Assembly (NCBI GenBank): GCA_964613585.1
Contig: CAZTHL010000074.1
Span: 1 to 18,495 of the forward strand
Direction: 5' to 3'
Length of the DNA stretch: 18,495 bases
Origin: CAZTHL01 sp964613585
GTDB lineage: Bacteria; Pseudomonadota; Alphaproteobacteria; DSM-16000; Inquilinaceae
Part shown: piece after piece, positions 1-8,032 of the stretch
Layout: each line of letters opens with the position of its first letter
Position numbering within the stretch: the stretch's first letter is position 1
Translations under genes and position numbers: made by a program
Notes under the pieces: generated by a model
Database searches by the model: none
What the model was told of the DNA's origin: nothing
Seen by the model: the letters and a program-made list of their open reading frames with translations, nothing else

Positions 1-63
1 CCGGTCCGGCGCCGGCGCGGCGCCTCCCCGGAGGATCGGTCGGGCGTGCCCGGCCGTGCTCTT

Positions 64-102
64 CGATCCGTCTGCCGGCACACGCCGTCGGCAGGCGGAT
101 CG
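64..102. repeat. 14-bp-stem hairpin upstream of glpK
   Basis: Positions 64-77 pair with 89-102 across an 11-nt loop, with a single T/G wobble. The left arm reads CGATCCGTCTGCCG. There is no T tract after it, so it is not a classical intrinsic terminator. It lies about 75 bases before the glpK start and could be the end of an upstream transcript, a leader structure or a repressor target. The structure is seen directly; the role is unknown. Confidence 0.5.
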
Positions 103-175
103 CGGCAGCCGCGATCAGCGCGGCGCCCAAGAACCGGCCCTGCACCGGGCCGGGCTGAAGCAAGGAGGTACGCTC

Positions 176-1666
176 ATGTCCTACGTTCTTGCCCTGGATC
201 AGGGAACGACCAGCTCGCGGGCCATCGTCTTCGATGAGCAGGGCCGCATCGTCTCGAGCGCGCAGAAGGAGTTCCAGCAGATCTTCCCGCGGCCCGGCTG
301 GGTCGAGCACGATCCTCAGGAGATCTGGTCCTCGCAGATCAGCGTCGCCGCCGAGGCCATGAGCAAGCGCGACCTCGGGGCCCGGCAAATCGCCGGCATC
401 GGCATCACCAACCAGCGCGAGACCACGATCGTCTGGGACCGCCGCAGCGGCAAGCCGGTCCACAACGCCATCGTCTGGCAGGATCGCCGGACGGCGGGCC
501 TGTGCGACCAGTTGCGTGAGGAAGGGCGGCAGCCGCTGTTCCAGTCCCGCACCGGCCTCGTGCTCGATGCCTACTTCGCCGGCACCAAGATCAAGTGGAT
601 CCTCGACCATGTCGAAGGCGCCCGGGCGGCGGCGGAGGCCGGGCATCTGGCGTGCGGCACCGTCGACAGCTGGCTCATCTGGCACCTGACCGCCGGGCAG
701 CTTCACGTCACCGACATCTCGAACGCCAGCCGGACCTTGGCGTTCAACATCCACACGCTGGACTGGGACGAGGAGCTGCTCGAGGTGCTCGGCATCCCAC
801 GCAGCATGATGCCGCAGGTGCGCGGCTCGAGCGAGGTGTACGGCCAGACCTCCGGGGAGCTGTTCGCCTCCCGGCTGCCCATCGCCGGCAGCGCGGGCGA
901 CCAGCAGGCCGCCCTGTTCGGCCAGATCTGCACCCGGCCGGGCATGGTGAAGAACACCTACGGCACGGGCTGCTTCATGCTTATGAACACCGGCGCCGAG
1001 CCGGTCGCCTCCCGAAACAATCTCCTCACCACCATCGCCTGGCAGATCGGCGGGCGCACCGAGTACGCGCTGGAAGGCAGCATCTTCATCGCCGGCGCGG
1101 TGGTGCAATGGGTCCGCGACGGGCTGCAGTTCATCCGTGCCTCCTCCGAGATCGAGTCGCTGGCGGCCAAGGTGCCGGACAATGGCGGGGTCTACCTGGT
1201 GCCGGCCTTCGTTGGACTGGGCGCGCCGCACTGGGATGCCTACGCCCGTGGCACCCTGGTCGGTCTGACCCGAGGCACCACCCAGGCGCACATCGCCCGC
1301 GCCGCGCTCGAGAGCATGGCGTATCAGACCGTGGACGTGATCCGCGCCCAGGAGGCGGATGCCGGGATCGGCCTGACCGAGCTGCGCGTCGACGGCGGCG
1401 CCACGGTCAACAACCTGCTCATGCAGTTCCAGGCGGATCTGCTCGGCGTGCCCGTGGTCAGGCCCCGGGTGGTGGAGACAACCGCGCTCGGCGCCGCCTA
1501 TCTGGCCGGCCTCGCGGTCGGTGTCTGGCGCGACACCGACGAGATTGCCGCGCAATGGCAGGTCGACCACGTCTTCGAGCCCCGGATGGACCGGGCCGAG
1601 GCGGAGGCCCTGCTGCGACGGTGGGCCCGCGCCCTGGAGCGCGCCAAGGGATGGGAAGACGCCTGA
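176..1666 (+). CDS. glpK: glycerol kinase
   Basis: This 496-residue FGGY-family kinase phosphorylates glycerol to sn-glycerol 3-phosphate in the cytoplasm, trapping the substrate for GlpD. The N-terminal phosphate-binding motif DQGTTSSR is at residues 8-15, NQRETT at about 79-84 and WQDRR at about 101-105. The FGGY signatures are visible as YFAGTKIKWIL and as GTLVGLTRGTTQAHIARA. The length is normal for the family, about 500. The ATG at 176 was chosen over an in-frame upstream start because a perfect AAGGAGGT lies at 162-169 and the protein then begins at the conserved MSYVLALDQGT. The stop overlaps the glpD start (TGATG), so the two are translationally coupled. No frameshift or missing motif was seen. 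Confidence 0.97.
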   Translation: MSYVLALDQGTTSSRAIVFDEQGRIVSSAQKEFQQIFPRPGWVEHDPQEIWSSQISVAAEAMSKRDLGARQIAGIGITNQRETTIVWDRRSGKPVHNAIVWQDRRTAGLCDQLREEGRQPLFQSRTGLVLDAYFAGTKIKWILDHVEGARAAAEAGHLACGTVDSWLIWHLTAGQLHVTDISNASRTLAFNIHTLDWDEELLEVLGIPRSMMPQVRGSSEVYGQTSGELFASRLPIAGSAGDQQAALFGQICTRPGMVKNTYGTGCFMLMNTGAEPVASRNNLLTTIAWQIGGRTEYALEGSIFIAGAVVQWVRDGLQFIRASSEIESLAAKVPDNGGVYLVPAFVGLGAPHWDAYARGTLVGLTRGTTQAHIARAALESMAYQTVDVIRAQEADAGIGLTELRVDGGATVNNLLMQFQADLLGVPVVRPRVVETTALGAAYLAGLAVGVWRDTDEIAAQWQVDHVFEPRMDRAEAEALLRRWARALERAKGWEDA

Positions 1667-3249
1667 TGACGGGAATCGCCGCCGGCATGGACCGCGACGC
1701 GCTGCTCGGCGTGCTGCGGGCCGACCCCGGCTTCTGGGACATGATCGTCATCGGCGGCGGCGCCACCGGCCTGGGCGTCGCGGTCGAGGCGCAGGCCCGG
1801 GGCTACCGCACGCTGCTGCTCGAACAGCACGACTTCGCCAAGGGCACCTCGAGCCGCAGCACCAAGTTGGTGCACGGCGGCGTCCGCTACCTCCAGCAGG
1901 GCAACGTCTCGCTGGTCATGGAGGCGCTCAAGGAGCGCGGCCGCCTGCTGAAGAACGCGCCGCACATCTGCCACAACCTGCCGTTCGTCGTGCCGGTCTA
2001 CGACTGGTGGGACGGGCCGTTCTACGGCGTCGGCATGAAGATGTACGACGTGTTGGCCGGCAAGCTGGGGCTGGGGCCGTCGAAGAACCTGTCCCGTGAG
2101 CAGACGCTCGAGCATCTGCCGACCATCGAGCGCAAGGGCCTGCGGGGCGGCGTCATCTACTATGACGGCCAGTTCGACGATGCCCGGCTCGCGGTCAACC
2201 TGGCGCAGACCCTGGCGGACCGCGGCGGCGTGCCGCTCAACTACGTCAAGGTGACGGGCCTCAAGAAGCGCGGCGGGCACATCTGCGGCGTGCTGGCCCG
2301 GGACATGGAGGCCGGCGAGGACCTCGAGCTCGACGGCCGCGTCGTGGTCAACGCCACCGGCGTGTTTTCCGACGCCGTGCGGCAGATGGACGAGCCCGGG
2401 GCCGAATCCCTCATGGCGCCGAGCCAGGGCGTGCATCTCGTCTTCGACCGGTCGTTCCTGCCCGGTGGCAGCGCGATCATGGTGCCGAAGACCGCGGACG
2501 GCCGCGTACTGTTCGCCGTCCCCTGGCATGGCCGTGTCGTCGTCGGCACCACCGACACGGCTCTCGACGACGCGCCGCTCGAGCCGATGGCCCGGGAGGA
2601 GGAGGTCGCCTTCCTGCTCGAGCACGCGGCGATCTATCTCGACAGGGACCCTGCGCGGGAGGACGTGCTCAGCCTTTACACCGGCATCCGCCCTCTGGTC
2701 CGCGCCCGGGCCGACAAGGGGACGGCGGCGCTGTCGCGCGACCATGTCCTGATGGTCTCGCAGGCGAACCTCGTCACCATAACCGGGGGCAAATGGACCA
2801 CCTACCGCAAGATGGCCGAGGATACGGTGGACACGGCGGCCCTGCTCGGCGGGCTCGACGAGCGGGAGACGCAGACCACCAATCTCCGCCTGCACGGCTG
2901 GGTCACCAACCCGGTCGAGGAGGACGGGCTGCTGCACCTGTACGGCTCCGACGCGCCGGCCGTCCGCCGGGTCATGCGCGAGCAGCCCGGATGGAACGAG
3001 CGCCTGCATCCGCGCCTGCCCTACTACACGGGCGAGGTGGTCTGGGCGGTCCGGCACGAGATGGCCCGCACCGTCGAGGACGTGCTGTCCCGCCGCACCC
3101 GGGCCCTGCTGCTCGACGCCGCGGCCAGCGCCGAGGTCGCCCCGCGCGTGGCCGAACTGATCGCCGGCGAGCTCAAGCGCGACCGGGACTGGCAGGCCGA
3201 TCAGGTGGCCGGCTACCGGGATCTCGCCCGTCAGCATCTGCCTGCCTGA
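1666..3249 (+). CDS. glpD: FAD-dependent glycerol-3-phosphate dehydrogenase
   Basis: This 527-residue membrane-associated flavoenzyme oxidises glycerol 3-phosphate to dihydroxyacetone phosphate and passes electrons to quinone. The FAD-binding GGGATG is at residues 30-35 with the acidic ribose-binding E53. The family motif GTSSRSTKLVHGGVRYL is at 60-76. A second FAD-contact motif (ITGGKWTTYRKMAEDTV) lies near residue 375, followed by the C-terminal DAO_C-type helical region. The start ATG shares its A with the glpK stop, and GGGAAG lies just upstream inside glpK. A second ATG seven codons in is possible, but the upstream one gives coupling. Length and motifs are complete. It acts directly after GlpK and supplies the triose phosphate that the downstream FBPase needs. 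Confidence 0.96.
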   Translation: MTGIAAGMDRDALLGVLRADPGFWDMIVIGGGATGLGVAVEAQARGYRTLLLEQHDFAKGTSSRSTKLVHGGVRYLQQGNVSLVMEALKERGRLLKNAPHICHNLPFVVPVYDWWDGPFYGVGMKMYDVLAGKLGLGPSKNLSREQTLEHLPTIERKGLRGGVIYYDGQFDDARLAVNLAQTLADRGGVPLNYVKVTGLKKRGGHICGVLARDMEAGEDLELDGRVVVNATGVFSDAVRQMDEPGAESLMAPSQGVHLVFDRSFLPGGSAIMVPKTADGRVLFAVPWHGRVVVGTTDTALDDAPLEPMAREEEVAFLLEHAAIYLDRDPAREDVLSLYTGIRPLVRARADKGTAALSRDHVLMVSQANLVTITGGKWTTYRKMAEDTVDTAALLGGLDERETQTTNLRLHGWVTNPVEEDGLLHLYGSDAPAVRRVMREQPGWNERLHPRLPYYTGEVVWAVRHEMARTVEDVLSRRTRALLLDAAASAEVAPRVAELIAGELKRDRDWQADQVAGYRDLARQHLPA

Positions 3250-3282
3250 TCTCCGCCGGCGGCCCGGCTCGGGCGCGCGCTC

Positions 3283-3320
3283 GGTCCCGGCTGTCCCGGG
3301 CTCGACTCCGGGCCGGGACC
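3283..3320. repeat. nested stem-loop between glpD and glpF
   Basis: GGTCCCGG (3283-3290) pairs exactly with CCGGGACC (3313-3320). Inside it CCCGG (3295-3299) pairs with CCGGG (3308-3312), leaving a small left bulge. No T run follows, so it may attenuate or protect the glpKD transcript rather than end it. The structure is seen; the role is inferred. Confidence 0.4.
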
Positions 3321-3423
3321 AGGCGGCCGGCCGTCATCGTCTGGAATCACCAATGGCAGCCGCGGCAGGGGCTCGCGCCGAGCGGGCACGGCTCCTTCCC
3401 CGCGCTGCCCGGGACGCTGAACC

Positions 3424-4158
3424 ATGATGAATCCTTTCATTGGCGAGGTCATCGGCACGGCCATCCTGATCCTGCTCGGCAACGGGGTGGTGGCCAACGT
3501 CGTGCTGAACGGCACCAAGGGCGAGGGCTCCGGCTGGATCGTCATCGTCTGGGGCTGGGGCATGGCCGTGTTCGTCGCCGTGTTCACGGTCGCGGCGTTC
3601 TCCGGCGCGCACATCAATCCGGCGGTCACCGTGGCGCTCGCCATGGTCGGCAAGTTCGAATGGGCGAACGTGCCGGGCTATGTCGCGGCGCAGATGGCCG
3701 GCGCCGCGATCGGCGCATTCCTGGTCTGGCTGCACTATCGCCAGCACTTCGCCCGCACCGACGACCCGAACCTGAAGCTCGCCGTGTTCTGCACCGGCCC
3801 GGCCATCCGTGACGTGCCGGCGAACCTGGTGTCGGAGACCATCGGCACGTTCATCCTGGTGTTCGCGGTGCTGTTCCTGGCCGTCTCGGTCTTCGGCCTC
3901 GGCGCGCTCGACGCCCTGCCGGTCGGCCTGCTCGTGCTCGGCATCGGCCTGGGCCTCGGCGGCACCACCGGCTACGCGATCAACCCCGCCCGCGATCTGG
4001 CGCCGCGCATCGTCCATGCCCTGCTGCCGATCCCGGGCAAGCGCGACAGCGACTGGAGCTACGCCTGGGTCCCCGTGGTCGGACCGATCCTCGGCGCCAC
4101 GCTGGCGGCGCTGGCCTATTTGGGGCTAGAGAACCCGAGCAATATCAATTTCCGCTGA
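3424..4158 (+). CDS. glpF: MIP-family glycerol facilitator (aquaglyceroporin)
   Basis: This 244-residue inner-membrane channel is likely to let glycerol diffuse into the cell. Six hydrophobic segments are visible, with the two half-helix motifs in place: HINPAV (NPA at 65-67) and AINPARD (NPA at 187-189). The Asp directly after the second NPAR is typical of glycerol facilitators rather than strict water channels. Position beside glpK and glpD supports glycerol as the solute. The start is one of two adjacent ATGs (3424 or 3427) with only a weak upstream Shine-Dalgarno sequence (GGGACG). It follows glpD by 174 bases and precedes fbp by 51, so transcription with either is plausible. Substrate preference between glycerol, water and other small polyols cannot be fixed from sequence alone. 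Confidence 0.88.
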   Translation: MMNPFIGEVIGTAILILLGNGVVANVVLNGTKGEGSGWIVIVWGWGMAVFVAVFTVAAFSGAHINPAVTVALAMVGKFEWANVPGYVAAQMAGAAIGAFLVWLHYRQHFARTDDPNLKLAVFCTGPAIRDVPANLVSETIGTFILVFAVLFLAVSVFGLGALDALPVGLLVLGIGLGLGGTTGYAINPARDLAPRIVHALLPIPGKRDSDWSYAWVPVVGPILGATLAALAYLGLENPSNINFR

Positions 4159-4209
4159 GACGGGCCGGATCGTCCGCCCGGACGGCGCGAGACAATAGGC
4201 AGCCGTGGC

Positions 4210-5226
4210 ATGACCCAGAACCTGATCACGCTCACCCATTTCGCCATTCAGGAGCAGCGTCGCTTCGCCGGGGCCACCGGCGAGTTCACCTCGCTGCTCA
4301 ACGACCTGCAGACCGCCTGCAAGATCATCTCGCACGAGGTCCACCGCGGCCAGCTCGCCGGCGGGCTCGGCAGCGCGGGATCCATGAATATCCAGGGGGA
4401 GACCCAGAAGCAGCTCGACGTCGTGTCGAACGACGTGCTGCTGTACATCATGGGCAGCGGCGGCTACCTGGCCGCCATGGCCTCGGAGGAGATGGACGAC
4501 ATCCATGTCATTCCGACGGCCTTGCGCGGCCGCTACCTGCTGCTTTTCGACCCGCTCGACGGCTCGTCCAACATCGATGTCGACATGACCGTCGGCACCA
4601 TCTTCTCGGTGCTGCGCTGCCCCGAGGGCGTCGAGACTCCCGGACCCGAGCACTTCCTGCAGCCGGGCACGGAGCAGGTCTGCGCCGGCTACGCCGCCTA
4701 CGGGCCCGCCACCATCATGGTTATGACCACCGGGCAGGGGGTGAACGGCTTCACCCTCGACCCCAACATCGGCTCCTTCGTGCTGTCCCATCCGGGCATG
4801 CGGATCCCGGCGCGGACCAACGAGATCGCCATCAACGCCGCGCGCCTGCGCTTCCAGGACCCGCCGGTCCGGCGCTATGTCGAGGAGTGCCTGGAGGGGC
4901 GCGACGGGCCGCGCGGCGAGGACTTCAGCCAGCGCTGGACCGGTTCCATGGTGGCCGACGTGCACCGCATCCTCAACCGTGGCGGACTGTTCATCTACGC
5001 CAAAGACAGCCGCAACAGGAAGGCCGGCGGCAAGCTGCGCCTGATGTACGAGGCAAACCCCATCTCGTTCCTGATCGAGCAGGCCGGCGGAAAGAGCAGC
5101 ACGGGCACGCGCCGCCTGATGGAGGTCGAGCCGGACGACCTGCACCAGCGGGTGCCGGTTATTCTCGGCTCCGCCGAGGAGGTCGACCGGATCGTCGCCT
5201 ACCACGCCGAAGGCAGGTCGGCCTAG
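4210..5226 (+). CDS. fbp: class I fructose-1,6-bisphosphatase
   Basis: This 338-residue enzyme hydrolyses fructose 1,6-bisphosphate to fructose 6-phosphate, the committed gluconeogenic step. The metal-binding site FDPLDGSSNID is at residues 113-123, with the preceding acidic SEE at 92-94. The substrate loop GGKLRLMYEANPISF is at 273-287, and RWTGSMVADVHRI at about 242-254 is another conserved block. Length matches the family. The ATG at 4210 has no good ribosome-binding site, but the protein begins at the usual TLTHFAIQEQ region, so this start is likely. Placement after the glycerol genes suggests it channels glycerol-derived triose phosphates to hexose phosphate. No Calvin-cycle genes are seen here, so a carbon-fixation role is unsupported. 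Confidence 0.95.
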   Translation: MTQNLITLTHFAIQEQRRFAGATGEFTSLLNDLQTACKIISHEVHRGQLAGGLGSAGSMNIQGETQKQLDVVSNDVLLYIMGSGGYLAAMASEEMDDIHVIPTALRGRYLLLFDPLDGSSNIDVDMTVGTIFSVLRCPEGVETPGPEHFLQPGTEQVCAGYAAYGPATIMVMTTGQGVNGFTLDPNIGSFVLSHPGMRIPARTNEIAINAARLRFQDPPVRRYVEECLEGRDGPRGEDFSQRWTGSMVADVHRILNRGGLFIYAKDSRNRKAGGKLRLMYEANPISFLIEQAGGKSSTGTRRLMEVEPDDLHQRVPVILGSAEEVDRIVAYHAEGRSA

Positions 5227-5283
5227 GCGCGTCGGCGCCGTCATCCGACACGCCCGGCCCGGAAGGGTGTCGGAAGACGCCGC

Positions 5284-5413
5284 CTCGAGCGTTTCCGCCT
5301 GACGTGAAATGGGCACCGGCCCGCTCCCCCGCCCGGCCAGCCCGAGCATGCTGTGGTTGGGTGGCCGGGCGGGGGAGCGGCCGGCGATGCCGGTGGAGCC
5401 GGAAACGCTCGAG
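5284..5413. repeat. long palindromic repeat, full copy (element a)
   Basis: This is a 130-bp near-complete inverted repeat filling most of the 304-base gap between fbp and the next gene. The outer arms CTCGAGCGTTTCCG (5284-5297) and CGGAAACGCTCGAG (5400-5413) are perfect. The inner arms CGCTCCCCCGCCCGGCCA (5322-5339) and its exact complement (5362-5379) add an 18-bp stem. The loop contains AGCATGCT. A closely related copy lies at 18325-18450 and half-copies lie at 10981, 14251 and 17451. It has no coding capacity. It could act as a strong RNA stem after fbp, or be a MITE/REP-like mobile palindrome. Confidence 0.9.
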
Positions 5414-5530
5414 CCCCTGCCGCGACCACCGGGTCCCGTCGGGTTGGCGGAAACCCGGACCCGGCGCGCGGGCGCGGCGGTCAGACAGGGCCGCCGGCCG
5501 ACGGCCATCAAGAAGCCAAGGGAGGAACGC

Positions 5531-7309
5531 ATGGCGACCCAGGACATCTCGGCGAGGGCTGCGGCAGGCCTTGCCCGGCGCCGGCTGCTGCAGGGGGCCG
5601 GGGCCGCCGGCCTCGCCGCCGGGCTCCCGGCGGGCGGCGCCCGCGCCCAGCTGCCGGGCCCCAGCCGGTCGGCGGCACGGCGCTGGGCGGAGGTCGAGTT
5701 CCGACCCTCCACCCTGACCCTCGATGAGCGCCTGGCCGAGATGGACTTCTTCATCGAGGCGGCGCGGCCGTTCCGCGGCCAGCAGATCTACGTCGCGTCG
5801 GAGACCATCCGCACCCATGAGTACGAGGCCAGGGTGCTGGCCCGGGCCTTCGCCGAGATCACCGGCATCGGCGTCGTCCACGACCTGCTGCGCGAAGGCG
5901 AGCTGGTCGAGCGCCTGCAGATCCAGCAGCGCACCGGTCGCAATCTCTACGACGCCTACGTCAACGACAGCGACTTCATCGGCACGCATTTCCGTCTCGC
6001 CGCGGCGGTCCCGCTGTCCGACTGGATCGCCGGGGATGGCGCGGCGGTCACCCTGCCGACGCTCGACCTCGACGACTTCATCGGCCTCTCCTTCACGACC
6101 GGGCCGGACGGCAAGGTCTGGCAGCTGCCCGACCAGCAGTTCGCCAACCTATACTGGTTCCGCCACGACTGGTTCCAGCGCGAGGACCTGCGCCGGCGCT
6201 TCCGCGAGCGCTACGGCTACGACCTCGGCGTGCCGGTCAACTGGAAGGCCTATGAGGACATCGCCGCGTTCTTCACCAACCAGGTCGAGACCCTCGACGG
6301 CCGGCGGGTCTACGGGCACATGGATTATGCCGAGCGCGATCCGTCGCTCGGCTGGCGCTTCACCGACGCCTGGCTGGCGATGGCCGGCGCCGGCGACACC
6401 GGCCTGCCCAACGGCTACCCGGTGGACGAGTGGGGCATCCGGCTCGACGGCTGCCGGCCGGTCGGCTCCAGCGTCAGCCGGGGCGGCGCGGCGAACGGGC
6501 CGGCGGCCGTCTACGCGCTGCGCAAGTATCTGGAATGGCTGGATTACGCGCCGCCTGCCGCGCGCGGCATGACCTTCCGGGAGGCCGGCCCGGTGCCCGG
6601 ACAGGGCCAGATTGCCCAGCAGATCTTCTGGTACACCGCCTTCACGCCGGAGGTCAGCCGGCCGGGGCTGCCGGTGATGAACGCCGACGGCACGCCCCGA
6701 TGGCGGCTCGCGCCGTCGCCGCACGGCGCCTACTGGCGCGAGGGCATGAAGCAGGGCTACCAGGACTGCGGCGCCTGGACCCTGATGGGCAGCACGCCGT
6801 CCCGGCGACGGCAGGCGGCTTGGCTTTACGCGCAGTTCTGCACCTGCAGGACGGTGTCGTTGAAGAAGACGCTGGTCGGGCTGACCCCGATCCGCGACAG
6901 CGACATCCGCTCCGATGCGATGACCGCCGCGGCGCCGCGGCTCGGTGGCCTGGTCGAGTTCTATCGCAGTCCCGCGCGAGCGGCCTGGGCACCGACCGGG
7001 ATCAATGTGCCGTCCTATCCGCATCTGGCGCAGCTCTGGTGGCTGAGCATTGCGCCCGCGGTGCAGGGCCGGGCGACCCCCCGACAGGCCATGGACGCGC
7101 TGGCGGCCGGGCAGGACGAGACGCTCGCGCGGCTGGCCCAGACCGGACGGTTCGGCGACTGCGGCCCGGCGCTGGCCGAGCCGCGCAGCCCGGCGGCCTG
7201 GCTGGCCGAGGCCGGCGCGCCGAAGCCGAGGCTCGAGGATGAGGAGGGCGAGGGACGCACCGTGGCCTACGAGGCGCTGCTGGCATCCTGGCGGGCCGCC
7301 GCCCTGTGA
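5531..7309 (+). CDS. Tat-exported ABC-transporter substrate-binding protein, GlpV-like (probably glycerol)
   Basis: This 592-residue protein is a large extracellular solute-binding protein expected in the periplasm. The N terminus carries a twin-arginine signal (RRRLLQ at 16-21), a hydrophobic stretch and a probable cleavage after ARA at 37-39. The ATG at 5531 has a strong AAGGGAGGA at 5518-5526. The body has the usual features of family-1 binding proteins, such as the PVNWKAYEDIAAFF block, Trp/Tyr-rich ligand regions and late WLYAQF. Size, Tat signal and neighbourhood match GlpV of the rhizobial GlpSTPQUV glycerol transporter, so glycerol or a related polyol is the likely ligand. No cognate permease or ATPase follows; a tRNA does. 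Either the partners lie upstream of the window or elsewhere, or it is an orphan receptor. The ligand is inferred. Confidence 0.8.
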   Translation: MATQDISARAAAGLARRRLLQGAGAAGLAAGLPAGGARAQLPGPSRSAARRWAEVEFRPSTLTLDERLAEMDFFIEAARPFRGQQIYVASETIRTHEYEARVLARAFAEITGIGVVHDLLREGELVERLQIQQRTGRNLYDAYVNDSDFIGTHFRLAAAVPLSDWIAGDGAAVTLPTLDLDDFIGLSFTTGPDGKVWQLPDQQFANLYWFRHDWFQREDLRRRFRERYGYDLGVPVNWKAYEDIAAFFTNQVETLDGRRVYGHMDYAERDPSLGWRFTDAWLAMAGAGDTGLPNGYPVDEWGIRLDGCRPVGSSVSRGGAANGPAAVYALRKYLEWLDYAPPAARGMTFREAGPVPGQGQIAQQIFWYTAFTPEVSRPGLPVMNADGTPRWRLAPSPHGAYWREGMKQGYQDCGAWTLMGSTPSRRRQAAWLYAQFCTCRTVSLKKTLVGLTPIRDSDIRSDAMTAAAPRLGGLVEFYRSPARAAWAPTGINVPSYPHLAQLWWLSIAPAVQGRATPRQAMDALAAGQDETLARLAQTGRFGDCGPALAEPRSPAAWLAEAGAPKPRLEDEEGEGRTVAYEALLASWRAAAL

Positions 7310-7367
7310 CGCGTCGTCAACGGCGGCATTGCCACCAGCAGCGGCAGCGCGGGCGGGACGGGCGCCG

Positions 7368-7441
7368 TGGAGGTCCGGGCCGGAATCGAACCGGCGTGCA
7401 CGGCTTTGCAGGCCGCTGCGTAACCACTCCGCCACCGGACC
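7368..7441 (-). tRNA. tRNA-Cys (anticodon GCA)
   Basis: The minus strand folds as a complete cloverleaf. The acceptor GGTCCGG (7441-7435) pairs with CCGGACC (7378-7372), the discriminator base is U at 7371, and CCA is encoded at 7370-7368. The anticodon loop reads CTGCAAA on a GC-rich five-pair stem, giving GCA, so cysteine. The D-arm (GGCGGAGTGGTTACG) and the T-arm with GGTTCGATTCC are both present. A U73 discriminator is characteristic of tRNA-Cys. It is convergent with the end of the preceding binding-protein gene. Confidence 0.96.
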
Positions 7442-7461
7442 GGCGACCTGCGGGCACGCCC

Positions 7462-7489
7462 GTTGTAGCATGTCCGCCGGCGCAGTGAA
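7462..7489 (-). promoter_or_regulatory. candidate promoter of tRNA-Cys
   Basis: On the minus strand TTCACT (7489-7484) and TACAAC (7467-7462) are separated by 16 bases. Each matches four of six positions of the sigma-70 hexamers. Transcription would begin near 7455, giving a leader of about 14 nt before the tRNA. The -35 region sits in a small palindrome, AGTGAAG-TC-CTTCACT (7484-7499). Plausible by position and spacing, untested. Confidence 0.45.
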
Positions 7490-7555
7490 GTCCTTCACTA
7501 TATTGCCGCCGTGCCGGTCCGATGCAAACCCGACGGATCCTCCGCTCGGGAGAGG

Positions 7556-7951
7556 TCAACGGCGGGCGGACGCGTCGCCCGGGAAGCGCCAGTCGCTGTC
7601 CATCTCCTCCAGGCCACCTTGCAGGCGGATCAGCAACTCCAGGGTGGCGGCCTCCTCGGCGAACAGGCGGCTGAAGGCCTCCCGGTCATAGTCGGCCAGG
7701 GTCTGCAGGGACCCCGCGGCGGCCGCGCTCGCCGGACGTGCCGGTCGCGTGGCCGCCGGGCGCTTGTCATGGCGGGTGGGCGGTTCGCTGTGCCAGGCCT
7801 GCAGGCCGCTCGCGACCGGACCGGCCCAGGGCTGCAGCGGCTGCGACGACGGGTTGCCGTGGCCGGGATCGGCGATCGGCAGGATCTCGCCGGCCATGGC
7901 CGGGGCACCGGCCGCGAGGGCGGCGACCGCGATCAGAAACATGGCTTTCAT
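7556..7951 (-). CDS. small secreted protein of unknown function
   Basis: This 131-residue protein has a clear Sec signal peptide: a Lys near the start, a hydrophobic core and a probable cleavage after AMA at residues 18-20. The mature part begins with a Pro/Ser-rich stretch, passes through an Arg/Ala-rich low-complexity linker, and ends in a charged, probably helical segment rich in Leu and Glu (about 80-118). GGGAGAG lies about 8 bases before the ATG. No known family was recognised. The AT-rich upstream region holds a perfect CtrA-type box 67 bases before the start, which supports a real, cell-cycle-linked gene. The helical C-terminal part could mediate oligomerisation, which is a guess. It is likely periplasmic or exported. 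Confidence 0.65.
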   Translation of the reverse strand: MKAMFLIAVAALAAGAPAMAGEILPIADPGHGNPSSQPLQPWAGPVASGLQAWHSEPPTRHDKRPAATRPARPASAAAAGSLQTLADYDREAFSRLFAEEAATLELLIRLQGGLEEMDSDWRFPGDASARR

Positions 7952-8017
7952 CCGAGGCTCTCCCGTAACGGGCGCCGCCGTGCCGGCAGCGTTGCCCTCA
8001 AGTCTCGGTAATAATCG

Positions 8018-8032
8018 TTAAAAATCCGTTAA
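8018..8032 (-). promoter_or_regulatory. CtrA-type binding box
   Basis: The sequence is TTAA (8018-8021), seven bases, TTAA (8029-8032). On the minus strand it reads as TTAA-N7-TTAAC, the full consensus of the alphaproteobacterial cell-cycle regulator CtrA. It sits in a strikingly AT-rich island (about 8005-8095) in otherwise very GC-rich DNA. It points toward the secreted-protein gene that starts at 7951. The match is seen in sequence; CtrA control is inferred. Confidence 0.6.

Noticed and set aside
1498..3237. Long minus-strand open frame opposite glpD
   Set aside because: It is antisense to a gene with intact motifs and has Arg/His/Ala-rich shadow composition typical of GC-rich DNA. No domain or start signal was found.
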